In this document: positions 8,764-17,800 of the stretch, piece after piece
Numbering within the stretch: the first letter of the stretch is position 1
How the letters are laid out: the number at the start of each line of letters is the position of its first letter
Origin: Desulfococcaceae bacterium HSG9
GTDB lineage: Bacteria > Desulfobacterota > Desulfobacteria > Desulfobacterales > JAUCGF01
DNA: 64,000 bases
Direction of reading: 5' to 3'
Assembly: GCA_030378005.1 (NCBI GenBank)
Contig: JAUCGF010000075.1
Coordinates: forward strand, 34,096 to 98,095
The notes under the pieces: model-generated
Databases searched by the model: none
What the model was told of the DNA's origin: nothing
Seen by the model: the letters and a program-made list of their open reading frames with translations, nothing else
Translations under genes and position numbers: made by a program

Positions 8764-9279
8764 TTAAAAATCATCCGTTAAACGATTATATACTCTTTCC
8801 GCCAATTTTTTGGAAAGGCGTTTAATCGCCGCACTTTTGTTTGATTCTGTCTGCGCCTTGTCGTCATCAACGTCATATTCCTCTTTTTCTGAAATCCCTT
8901 TGGAAAACCACAATACTTTCCCATTCTTAGCGGTCAATTTTAAATCAACGGTCATGTAAACCCGGCTTTCAAGGGAACTTTGAGGGCCTTTGCGAGCGAT
9001 AGTACCACTTCGGATAGCTACAATTGAGCCTTCCATTACAGCATCTGCGGATGTCTGACGCGTTACCATCACATCGCTGTTGGTAATAAATTGATCAACC
9101 AACTCACTCGTAAAGGTATTTTCAACACCGACTTCGGATGTACGATTCTGGAAAGTGACAATATTGATGCTTTTGATACCTCCCGGAGGTTCGCCGCCAC
9201 CTGAAAATTTATAGCCACATGCTGAAGCTAAAATACAGATGCTCAGTAACAGTCCGATATTAATTTTTTTTAATTGCAT
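8764..9279 (-). CDS. lptE: LPS-assembly lipoprotein LptE
   Basis: An outer-membrane lipoprotein of 171 residues that plugs the LptD barrel for lipopolysaccharide export. The signal peptide ends in the lipobox LASAC (Cys about residue 20), followed by GYKFSGG, the typical GY.F start of LptE/RlpB. The motif SINIVTFQNRTSEVGVENTF is characteristic of the deltaproteobacterial LptE group. It lies 30 bases downstream of leuS on the same strand, a conserved pair. I saw no holA between lptE and rpsT, where other Desulfobacterota often have it. Confidence 0.85.
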   Translation of the reverse strand: MQLKKINIGLLLSICILASACGYKFSGGGEPPGGIKSINIVTFQNRTSEVGVENTFTSELVDQFITNSDVMVTRQTSADAVMEGSIVAIRSGTIARKGPQSSLESRVYMTVDLKLTAKNGKVLWFSKGISEKEEYDVDDDKAQTESNKSAAIKRLSKKLAERVYNRLTDDF

Positions 9280-9309
9280 ATTTTTCCCCTAAAGATGTGT
9301 TTATCTGAT

Positions 9310-11913
9310 TTAAATTACAATATTCACCAGTTTATTTTTTACCACGATCACTTTTTTAATCGTCTTGCCATTTAAAAATTTCTGAGCCCGCTCATCAGCC
9401 AGTGCTGTCTCCTGAATGGTATTCTTATCGGCATCCGCGGCAATATTGAATCGGCTCCTTAATTTGCCATTCACCTGAACGACGATTAAAAGCTCTTTTT
9501 TTATCAAAGCTTCTTTACTGAAAGATGGCCAGGGTTGCGATAAAACACTTCCGGATCGACCCAGTTCAACCCATAATTCTTCGGCAAAATGGGGCGTGAT
9601 CGGCGCAAGCAAAAGAACGGCCGATTCGATGGCAAAACGCCATACAGCATCAGTCGATGCTATGTTAAAATCAGGCTTGATTGAATACATGGTATTCACC
9701 AGTTCCATAACAGCACTGATGGCGGTATTGAAATGAAACCGTTCTTCGATGTCGGTAGTAACTTTTTTTATGGTGCGATGCGTTTTTTGATACAGTTCTT
9801 TCAAGTCGCCCTCAAGGTCATCCGCGTGACCGTCATAAGGCAGACTGTTTTTTATATCATCTATATAGGTGCAGGTCAGTCGCCAAACCCGGTTAAGAAA
9901 GCGGAAACTCCCTTCAATTCCCTGATCGCTCCACTCCAGACTCCTTTCCGGCGGTGCAGCAAAAAGACAAAATAAACGGGTTGTATCCGCACCATATTTA
10001 TTAAGCAGGATGCTCGGTTCAATGACATTTTTTTTGGATTTGGACATCTTTTCGGTGCGGCCTATTTTGACCGGAGCATCACATTTATCACAAAAGCGTT
10101 GTTCACCATCGATCCGGATGTCATCGGGATGTAAAAAACCATGTTGCGGACACGCCGTCGTCTCCTTGCACACCATTCCCTGGGTGAGCAGACGGGTGAA
10201 AGGTTCTTTATACTTAACCAAGCCGAAATGATGAAGCACGCGTGTGAAATACCTTGAATAGAGCAGATGTAAAATAGCATGTTCCACACCGCCGATGTAT
10301 TGATCCACGGGCATCCAATAATCAACCGCGTCTTGTTTAAATATGCCCTGATTCCAATCAGGGCTACAGTAGCGTTCAAAATACCATGAAGACTCGACAA
10401 ACGTGTCCATCGTATCTGTCTCGCGGGTAGCGTCCTGCCCACATTCAGGGCATTGGGTGTGTAAAAATTCATCCAAAGCACCTAATGGTGAGCCTCCGCC
10501 CTCAAGCAAACTGACATTTTCAGGAAGAATGACCGGCAAATCTTCCTCTTTAACGGGAACGATACCGCATGTCGGACAATGTACCATGGGAATGGGTGCG
10601 CCCCAATAGCGTTGCCGGGATATTCCCCAATCACGCAGGCGAAAACTGACCGTTTTTTGTCCCATACCTTTTTTTTCAAGATCGGCAGTGATGGCGTCAA
10701 TTGCTGATTTATTGTTCATGCCGTTAAACTCACCGGAGTTGATCATCACGCCTTCATCCGTATAGGCCGCAGTCATTGTTTCAGCTTGGATATCAGTGTC
10801 AGGCGGCTGAACAACAGGTATGATTTCCAGATTGTATTTTTGCGCAAATTCAAAATCACGCTGGTCATGGGCCGGAACGGACATAACCGCGCCTGTGCCG
10901 TATTCCATAAGGGCAAAATTGGCGGTATAGATCGGCATCCGTTTTCCACTGGCCGGATTGATGCAATAGGCACCGGTGAACACACCTTCTTTTTCGTAAG
11001 ATTCAAGTGCTTTAACCGAACGATCCTGCAAGGCCATGCGTTCCGTGAAAGCGTTTACGTCACTTTCATGAGCAGTATTTCGAGCCAGCAGAGGCACAAG
11101 CGGATGTTCAGGAGCCAGACACATGAAAGTAGCCCCATAGATTGTATCCGGGCGTGTGGTGAAAACGGTGATAACATCATCCGATGGTGTGGATGCGCTT
11201 TCTTCAATCTTAAAACGAAGTTCAGCACCGTAACTTTTGCCGATCCAGTTTTTCTGCATCTGCACAACTTTATCGGGCCATCCGGGCAATTTATCACAAT
11301 GAACGAGAAGGTCTTCGGCATAATCGGTTATTCGCAAAAACCATTGAGATAATTTTTTCTGACGTACCGGTTGGCCGCATCGCCAACAAGCACCGGCCTC
11401 AACCTGTTCATTAGCTAATACCGTTTGGCAGGGTTGGCACCAATTAACATAAGATTCCTTGCGATAAGCCATATCTTCGGCGAACATTTTTAAAAAGAGC
11501 CACTGTTCCCAACGGTAATAATCGGGCGTGCAAGTGGCCAGTTCACGGCTCCAATCATAGCTGAAACCGAGGCTTTTTAACTGGCCGCGCATAGTGTCTA
11601 TATTTTGAGTCGTCCATACAGCCGGATGGGAATTATTGGCAATGGCCGCATTCTCCGCCGGCATCCCAAAAGCGTCCCATCCCATGGGATGCAGCACATT
11701 AAAACCTTGCATCCGTTTGTAACGCGCAATCACATCACCAATGGTATAGTTGCGCACATGTCCTATATGAATGTTGCCCGATGGATAGGGAAACATTTCA
11801 AGAAGATAATATTTTTTTTTAGCGGCCTCTTCTCTAACAGCAAACAGCCCGGACGTTTCCCATTCGTTTTGCCATTTGGCTTCAATATTCGCCGCTTTGT
11901 ATTTTTCATCCAT
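9310..11913 (-). CDS. leuS: Leucyl-tRNA synthetase
   Basis: A class Ia aminoacyl-tRNA synthetase of 867 residues, full length. It charges tRNA-Leu with leucine. The HIGH signature is seen in [16 protein letters not shown] near residue 42, the CP1 editing domain covers about 220-420 (with [12 protein letters not shown]), the KMSKS loop is [12 protein letters not shown], and the C-terminal anticodon-binding and appended domains run to residue 867. Zinc-type Cys pairs appear in CPTCG and CPECGQ. Leads an lptE-containing unit on the minus strand. Confidence 0.97.
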   Translation of the reverse strand: MDEKYKAANIEAKWQNEWETSGLFAVREEAAKKKYYLLEMFPYPSGNIHIGHVRNYTIGDVIARYKRMQGFNVLHPMGWDAFGMPAENAAIANNSHPAVWTTQNIDTMRGQLKSLGFSYDWSRELATCTPDYYRWEQWLFLKMFAEDMAYRKESYVNWCQPCQTVLANEQVEAGACWRCGQPVRQKKLSQWFLRITDYAEDLLVHCDKLPGWPDKVVQMQKNWIGKSYGAELRFKIEESASTPSDDVITVFTTRPDTIYGATFMCLAPEHPLVPLLARNTAHESDVNAFTERMALQDRSVKALESYEKEGVFTGAYCINPASGKRMPIYTANFALMEYGTGAVMSVPAHDQRDFEFAQKYNLEIIPVVQPPDTDIQAETMTAAYTDEGVMINSGEFNGMNNKSAIDAITADLEKKGMGQKTVSFRLRDWGISRQRYWGAPIPMVHCPTCGIVPVKEEDLPVILPENVSLLEGGGSPLGALDEFLHTQCPECGQDATRETDTMDTFVESSWYFERYCSPDWNQGIFKQDAVDYWMPVDQYIGGVEHAILHLLYSRYFTRVLHHFGLVKYKEPFTRLLTQGMVCKETTACPQHGFLHPDDIRIDGEQRFCDKCDAPVKIGRTEKMSKSKKNVIEPSILLNKYGADTTRLFCLFAAPPERSLEWSDQGIEGSFRFLNRVWRLTCTYIDDIKNSLPYDGHADDLEGDLKELYQKTHRTIKKVTTDIEERFHFNTAISAVMELVNTMYSIKPDFNIASTDAVWRFAIESAVLLLAPITPHFAEELWVELGRSGSVLSQPWPSFSKEALIKKELLIVVQVNGKLRSRFNIAADADKNTIQETALADERAQKFLNGKTIKKVIVVKNKLVNIVI

Positions 11914-12032
11914 TATTCATTCAACTCCGTATTCGGATGTATCTGTCATTTATTCTGTTACTACCGAAGTTTCTATTGCCACACTCCTTTTGAAATTGCA
12001 AGAATAATCCTGATGGTAAAAGTAAAGGAAAA

Positions 12033-12053
12033 GCCGTTCAATTGATGAACGGC
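12033..12053. terminator. Stem-loop upstream of leuS
   Basis: GCCGTTCA and TGAACGGC form a perfect 8-bp stem with a 5-base loop. On the minus strand it is followed by a T-rich stretch (TTTTCCTTTACTTTT), so it could stop antisense transcripts entering from the pilus region before leuS. The rest of the 530-base spacer (11914-12443) contains the palindrome and the sigma-54 promoter listed separately; I see no RNA gene in it. Confidence 0.45.
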
Positions 12054-12194
12054 TATCTTTCGATTAACATAGTTTACATATAACTATTATCAGAGTTTGC
12101 CCTCATTGCAAACGAAATTCTTTAAATATAGATATAAACGAACCGCTGGTGTATTTGGGTAAATTATTTTTTGGAACCCCCTGCCTCTATCCTG

Positions 12195-12205
12195 TTGTCT
12201 GACAA
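12195..12205. promoter_or_regulatory. TTGTC-T-GACAA palindrome, candidate activator site
   Basis: A perfect odd palindrome, about 135 bases upstream of the -24 element of the sigma-54 promoter, the distance usual for an enhancer-binding protein. PilR sites in Pseudomonas are described as containing TGTC half-sites, and this palindrome holds TGTC on both strands. The assignment is inference. Confidence 0.35.
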
Positions 12206-12337
12206 ATTATGGTTTTTCAATAACAGTATGCTTTAATCATACTTGATCGGCCGCTTTTATTATCCATTTTTACTCTCTGCATAAATTGAATTTATATAAC
12301 TATATGATATTACAGTAATAAAAAAATATATTCCGCT

Positions 12338-12354
12338 TTGGCACGATTTATGCA
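12338..12354 (+). promoter_or_regulatory. Sigma-54 (-24/-12) promoter of the minor-pilin operon
   Basis: TTGGCACGATTTATGCA has GG at 12340-12341 and GC at 12352-12353 with exactly 10 bases between, and matches the consensus TGGCAC-N5-TGCA. Start of transcription would be near 12365, about 80 bases ahead of the first pseudopilin gene, whose start has a good AAGGAGGA site. Pilin genes in many proteobacteria are sigma-54 dependent through PilR. Confidence 0.8.
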
Positions 12355-12443
12355 TCACCTATTAGCAAGTGTATGAAAAAAATGCAAAATGGTTAGAAAA
12401 TTTTCAAGTAATCTGAAATACATCATTTTTTAAGGAGGAAACA

Positions 12444-12977
12444 ATGAAAACAACAGACAGAAAAAACAACAGTGAATCCGGTTTTTCAATGGTTGAAGCT
12501 TTGGTTTCGATGGCAATCCTGGCAATTATCGCAGCCATAGCGATTCCTAATCTGATTACGTTCAAGCAAAATTCGCAATTAAGCGCAGCCAGCAGGGAGC
12601 TTTTTTCAGGTTTTCAGCAAGCTAAAATGACAGCGATTAAAAGAAACGCCAATTGCACTATCACTTTCAATCAACCTGTTGCCGGAACAACCTATGATTA
12701 CGTTGTTTATGTGGATGAGAATAATGACCTGAAATACGATACAAACGAAGAAATTATCGTCAGCCAACTTTGGGAGCAATCTGCAAACATAGACAGCGTT
12801 ATTCCTATTTCTTTTTTGGATAATGACGAAGGAAACCCGAGCATCGCTTTCAGCCCTTACGGATTACCCTCAGACAAAGATGGAAAATTGGTAAACGGAA
12901 CGATTACGTTGACAAATCCCAACAGAGTTAAAAATCTGGAACTGTCCATTGTGGGCAATGTCAAAATCACCAGTTAG
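12444..12977 (+). CDS. GspH/FimT-FimU-like minor pseudopilin
   Basis: A 177-residue prepilin. The type III signal peptide has the prepilin peptidase site in ESGFSMVEALVSMAI: cleavage after Gly, mature Phe1 and Glu5 conserved, followed by the hydrophobic alpha-1 helix. The globular part fits GspH/FimU (KQNSQLSAASRELFSGFQQAKMTAI is the conserved helix end, given here only in part as SRELFSGFQQAK). First gene behind the sigma-54 promoter, with AAGGAGGAAAC at 12431-12441 as ribosome site. Minor pilins of this kind prime pilus assembly and hold PilY1 at the tip. Confidence 0.85.
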   Translation: MKTTDRKNNSESGFSMVEALVSMAILAIIAAIAIPNLITFKQNSQLSAASRELFSGFQQAKMTAIKRNANCTITFNQPVAGTTYDYVVYVDENNDLKYDTNEEIIVSQLWEQSANIDSVIPISFLDNDEGNPSIAFSPYGLPSDKDGKLVNGTITLTNPNRVKNLELSIVGNVKITS

Positions 12978-13019
12978 GTCTATCGTAAATTTGGGGGTCG
13001 TAAATTAGGAGATTTATAA

Positions 13020-13715
13020 ATGAATACGACACTAAAAAATAAAAACGGTTTTACGCTTATCGAAATACTAGTTGCCATGGCGGTTGGTATGACGGTCATG
13101 TACATGATTTACACCTTCTTCTACCTGCAACAGAAAACCTATATCAATCAGAGCGAAATTACCGCAATTCAGCAAGATATAGTTGGTGCCATGCATATTA
13201 TGGAGCGAGACATCAGATTGGCCGGTTATGATGCTACAGGTGAAGCCAAATCAGGAACTGTAAAACCTGGATTTTTAACCCCCACTAGTGCTGATGTCAT
13301 TAAATTTTCGGCCGATTTAACAGGTGATGAAGATTTAGACGACACGGGCGAAATTTTATCCTATTCATTGGTGGGAAGCAGCATTGTTCGGATTGATGAA
13401 TCAGATCTGGCGAATCCAGGAGTGCTGATAAGCGGTGTTGATGCCTTCGACATTCGCTATTTAGACAAAGATGGAAATTCGACGAGTTCTTTGTCTGATA
13501 TTCGATCTGTACAAATAACAATAGTAGTCCGAACCGGACGTGCCGATTATAACTACACAAACAGTGAATCATACTATCCAAACAATGATACGACTGCAAC
13601 ACCAATTTACAATGCTCCCAATGATAATTTCCGCCGGCGCGTTATGGCCACTCAGATTTTATGCCGAAATATGGGGTTGAGTCCAAAAGCGACAGGTTCC
13701 GTTATACCTTCCTAA
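13020..13715 (+). CDS. pilW: PilW-like minor pilin
   Basis: 231 residues. The prepilin motif KNGFTLIEILVAMAVG is followed by a helix and by the PilW hallmark IVGAMHIMERDIRLAGYD (the region that follows the N-terminal helix in PilW proteins). The C-terminal part is a beta-rich domain ending RRVMATQILCRNMGL, also typical. It starts 42 bases after the GspH-like gene, with GGAGAT as ribosome site. Probable role: tip complex of the type IV pilus. The 193 bases after it (13716-13908) contain no gene that I recognise. Confidence 0.8.
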   Translation: MNTTLKNKNGFTLIEILVAMAVGMTVMYMIYTFFYLQQKTYINQSEITAIQQDIVGAMHIMERDIRLAGYDATGEAKSGTVKPGFLTPTSADVIKFSADLTGDEDLDDTGEILSYSLVGSSIVRIDESDLANPGVLISGVDAFDIRYLDKDGNSTSSLSDIRSVQITIVVRTGRADYNYTNSESYYPNNDTTATPIYNAPNDNFRRRVMATQILCRNMGLSPKATGSVIPS

Positions 13716-13908
13716 TAGCTCCATTGAAGGCCAGCTATATCAACCGGTGTAAAAAAAGTTATAGATTCAGATATATGAAAGGCCGTTTTTTGCCCCTCTG
13801 CTCCCGTTGCATTGTCAATTGATAAACATTAAAACTTAATCAAAATTATCAACAACTTGGAAATATAAATTTATCAAACCTGTTCCACTATGGCGAAAGG
13901 TTGAAACC

Positions 13909-14298
13909 ATGAAACAACAACACGGATTCACATTAATTGAAGTTTTGATCACTATGGCCATTTTCAGCATCGGTATTCTAGCGCTGGCCGCCATGCAAAT
14001 CAGTGGAATGAGTTCAAACCAATTTGCCCGCACCTTGGCCACAGCATCCACATTGGCGGGTGATAAAATTGAACGAATGACGTTGACCGATTCCGACCAT
14101 ACCTCTCTGGACGCTGGGACAGCTCACTCAGAAACATACACCGAAGGGCAGATTAGTTATACAGTTAATTGGACGGTTACAGATGATCTGCCCGCAACGG
14201 GCTCAAAAACCGTGAATATAGAGATCACTTGGCACTACGGTGATAAGAATAGAAAACTAAACGTCACATACATTAAAGGCAACCGAGGTGCATCATGA
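13909..14298 (+). CDS. pilV: PilV-like minor pilin
   Basis: 129 residues with the prepilin site QHGFTLIEVLITMAIF and the PilV-type continuation SIGILALAAMQISGM. A compact beta domain follows. Its last bases overlap the next gene by four (ATGA), so the two are translationally coupled. It belongs to the same minor-pilin set as the neighbours. Confidence 0.8.
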   Translation: MKQQHGFTLIEVLITMAIFSIGILALAAMQISGMSSNQFARTLATASTLAGDKIERMTLTDSDHTSLDAGTAHSETYTEGQISYTVNWTVTDDLPATGSKTVNIEITWHYGDKNRKLNVTYIKGNRGAS

Positions 14299-14765
14299 TG
14301 AAGACAGTGAATGTGAATAACGAAAAAGGCAGCGTTCTGATCCCAGCACTTATGATTATGGTGTTGATGACAATTATGGGTTTTTCCATCGCAGCAACCA
14401 CAACCATGGGGTTAAAGGTGGCAGCTAATAAAAAATACCATAAGACGGCGTTTATTTCAGCGGAATCCGCGCTTTCGTATGTCATGGTTAACGTTAATTT
14501 GTATGGTAATGACAATAGCACGGTGGGCAATAAAATTTATTTCCCTGACAACTCAAACCCGGATAACAAGTATCAATTAAGTTCGGAAAACGATCAATTT
14601 TTCCACGGATCGGTTGAATATGTCGGCTCAAGAATGGTGCCAAGAGGCTCCGGCTCCGAAGCGGGCCTGTTCCGAGCGCATGACTACCAGATCGCCTGCA
14701 CAGGTTATGGGCCGGTCAGTTCTAAAAGTATTGTAAACTCTGGTTTTTATCGCATCGGTTATTAA
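14295..14765 (+). CDS. pilX: PilX-like minor pilin
   Basis: 156 residues. The N-terminus NEKGSVLIPALMIMVLMTIMG is a PilX-type prepilin start: cleavage after Gly, mature residue Ser rather than Phe, and no Glu5 (Pro at that place), which is the known atypical feature of the PilX/GspK group that caps the tip. The segment KKYHKTAFISAESALSY is the PilX N-domain signature. Sits directly ahead of pilY1, as in many T4P operons. Confidence 0.75.
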   Translation: MMKTVNVNNEKGSVLIPALMIMVLMTIMGFSIAATTTMGLKVAANKKYHKTAFISAESALSYVMVNVNLYGNDNSTVGNKIYFPDNSNPDNKYQLSSENDQFFHGSVEYVGSRMVPRGSGSEAGLFRAHDYQIACTGYGPVSSKSIVNSGFYRIGY

Positions 14766-14843
14766 TCAGTTCACCTATTGGTAAACTGCTGATTTCCAAA
14801 TAACACTGATACTACGAACAATATAAGAAGGAGAAAGAAGAAA

Positions 14844-17800
14844 ATGAAATTACGAATGCAACATATCAAAATCAGCGCTATGGTGTTCTTAGGTATTTTT
14901 TTGCTCTATCAGCATGTATGGGCGGCGGTGTCTATACCTATTTATGCCATCAGCTCCACGTCGAGCGTCAGCGAAGATGACACAGGGACTGCGACCTTCA
15001 CAATCTCCGTCATAACCAATAACAGAACCTCCAGCATCACACTTAAACTATCGGGCACGGGCACGGACGGCACCGACTATGAAAACTTTGTGGATGCGGT
15101 GACCACTGCGGCAACCGCGGCGACATACGTGACCATTGATGGAACTCCTACGGCTGACGAAATCACGCTGACCTTTGACAAGAAGTTCGTCACCGGAAAT
15201 TTCGTCTTCTCAATGCAAGCCCTTGACGACGCAGATGTGGAAGGCACGGAGACCATTATCGTCACTCTGAGCAGTACAGACAATGTCGACATTACCACCG
15301 CGACAGCCACCACCAATATCACCGATTCAACGACGACAACAACATCCTCTTCAACGGCGACAACAACTTCCTCTTCAACGGCGACAACAACATCCTCTTC
15401 AACGGCGACAACAACATCCTCTTCAACGACAACGACAACGACGACTGCCCCTACAACGACAACGACCACTGCCCCTACGACAACAACGACGACTGCCCCT
15501 ACGACTACAACGACGACTGCCGCCCCTACGACTACAACGACGACTGCCCCTACAACGACAACGACGACTGCCCCTACAACTACAACGACAACAACGACAA
15601 CTCCTACTACTCCTACGACGATTCCCACGCCTTCATCTTCGGATGGTGACATCTGCGTCTTTAACGAAACCTCCGACGACGTGGTGCCTAATATCTTTAT
15701 TTTGTTAGACACCGGCGCGGGCATGGAACAGATTATTTGGCATAAGGACTATAATAACAGCGTTGATTACACCCCCACAGTATCTGAACCCAAAGAAGTA
15801 ATCTCAGATACCATCACTTCCACTTCCATTCTCGCTGCCAACGGTTTTTATCATGCCAACGGTTATGGTATCTTACCGAATAAATGTGTTTTGGTGAAAG
15901 TGCCAGACGGTTTGAATATTGACAAAGAATCCGGTTTAACCGCTGATTCATGCAGCGACGGGTTTGGAACATGGACAATCAATGGCAAAACGATAAAATT
16001 GCCTGCCGTACCCGGAGGGTCGAATGACAAAACAGATGGAGTTTCAGATCAAGCCGCCCATTTCCGGTATAGCGCCAATTATCTGAACTGGATTTTTTTC
16101 AGTGGAGAATATACTGGCACCGGTGACGATTTTGAGGCATTCAGCCGTTTATACTTTGCCAAAAAAGCAATGATGATAACGGGAAAGATGACAGCAAACA
16201 AAGCCAGGTTGGGGCTTTGGTATTTAAATTCCGATCCTACCCAGGCGCAGCCGATCCAAAGTGATTATGTCACTTCATTCGATGATTCCGATCCGAATAA
16301 CAATGTTTTAGATTCGGCCTTTGTCAATAACGTCAATGGAATGAAAACGCCTTCGACGCCTTATTCGCCTCTGGCCTACGGTTTGTCAGCGGTGGCCGGA
16401 AAATACAACAGCCCGTCAGCCGACGCCCTTCAATACGAATGTCAGAAAAATTTTGTCATCGTTGTTTCACCGGGTGTATCTTCCGATGATCAGAGTGCGG
16501 ACAACTCAAGCAATCCCGACAGCTTTTCTGATTATGATAATGATGGCGAAGGTACCATTAAAAGAGGGGATGAACCCTTCACTATTCCTATAAAAGGTGT
16601 AGGCGATAATGCCGGTTCCACCTATCTTGATGATGTGGCTCACTACCTATACACTCATGATATGATCACCTATCAAGAAGGCGGCAAAACCGCAGGTATG
16701 CAGAATATTATCACCTATACAGTCGGTTTTAAGGGAGATTTGGAGAGCAAACTTTTTCTGATTAACACTTCCAATAACGGTAACGGACATCCCAATCTGT
16801 ATGATCCGAATGACTCAGAATACGGCAAATATCATTTTGAAGCCGAATCACCTGAAGGATTGGCCACGGCGATTATGAGGGCCATAAACGACATTTTGAA
16901 CCGTTCCAGTTCTTTCACCGCGCCGGTTGTGCCGGTTACCCGAACCACCAGCGGCGATAGAATCTACCTCTCCTTTTTTAAACCGGATGTGGTCAATTTT
17001 TGGGAAGGTAATGTCGCCAAGTACGGCATTAACACAGATGTGCGCTATAAGCTGACGGATGAAGCCTTGCAATCCTTGAGGGAAGAAACTGTTGAAACCG
17101 TTATTGATCCTAACACAGTTCCACCGACAACGACGATTGACCCTGCCATACCTGTAGATGTTATGGCAAAATTGGAAAATTTAAAAAATGTGGGGTATGA
17201 AAGCGAAGTTGACTTTCTCGCCGCTTTGAAAAATGATGCCGGTCTGACTGAGCTTGAAATCACTTCGCATCAATCGTTAATTTTATACCATGCCAATTTT
17301 GGCACCATGCAACTCGTAGATAAAAATGGCGACCCCGCAACTTGGCCTAACGGCGCGATGAAAGATACAGCGGAACCTTACTGGCAGACCAAAGATTGGG
17401 CGACCGTGGGAAAAAGCAACTATATTAATAATGCCGATAGGGAAATATACACATGGCTGAATCAGAATGCCAACTGGTCCGCCTCGATTCGTACAGACGA
17501 AAATGCGTTTACAACCGCCAATACAAGCATTGACGACCTCCTGCTCGGCAGTCCGTTTAGACCAAGGGAAAAGCTCATCAATTATATCCGGGGTGCGGAT
17601 GCATTTGATGAAGACGGTGACGGCGACAGAGCCGAAAACAGAGCTATTATCACGGGTGATGTCCTTCATAGTGAACCGACCGTGGTTTATTATAACGATT
17701 CTGTCCGGGTGGTCTTTTTCGGAGCTAATGATGGCATGTTGCATGCGGTTGCAGATGAGGACGGTACTGAAAAGTGGGCCTTTATTCCACCGGATGTCCT

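Noticed and set aside
11605..12045. Plus-strand frame crossing the leuS start
   Set aside because: Mostly antisense to leuS and no family match; the non-overlapping part is a spacer with a hairpin.
12054..12337. Cyclic di-GMP riboswitch ahead of the pilus operon
   Set aside because: The GEMM core motifs were not found in this spacer.
15283..15708. Plus-strand frame rich in Arg, Gln, Leu and Pro in the same place
   Set aside because: Out-of-frame reading of the same repeats; pilY1 explains the region.
15077..15724. Long minus-strand frame rich in Val within pilY1
   Set aside because: It is the antisense reading of the Thr-rich 24-bp repeats; it has no ribosome site and no family.
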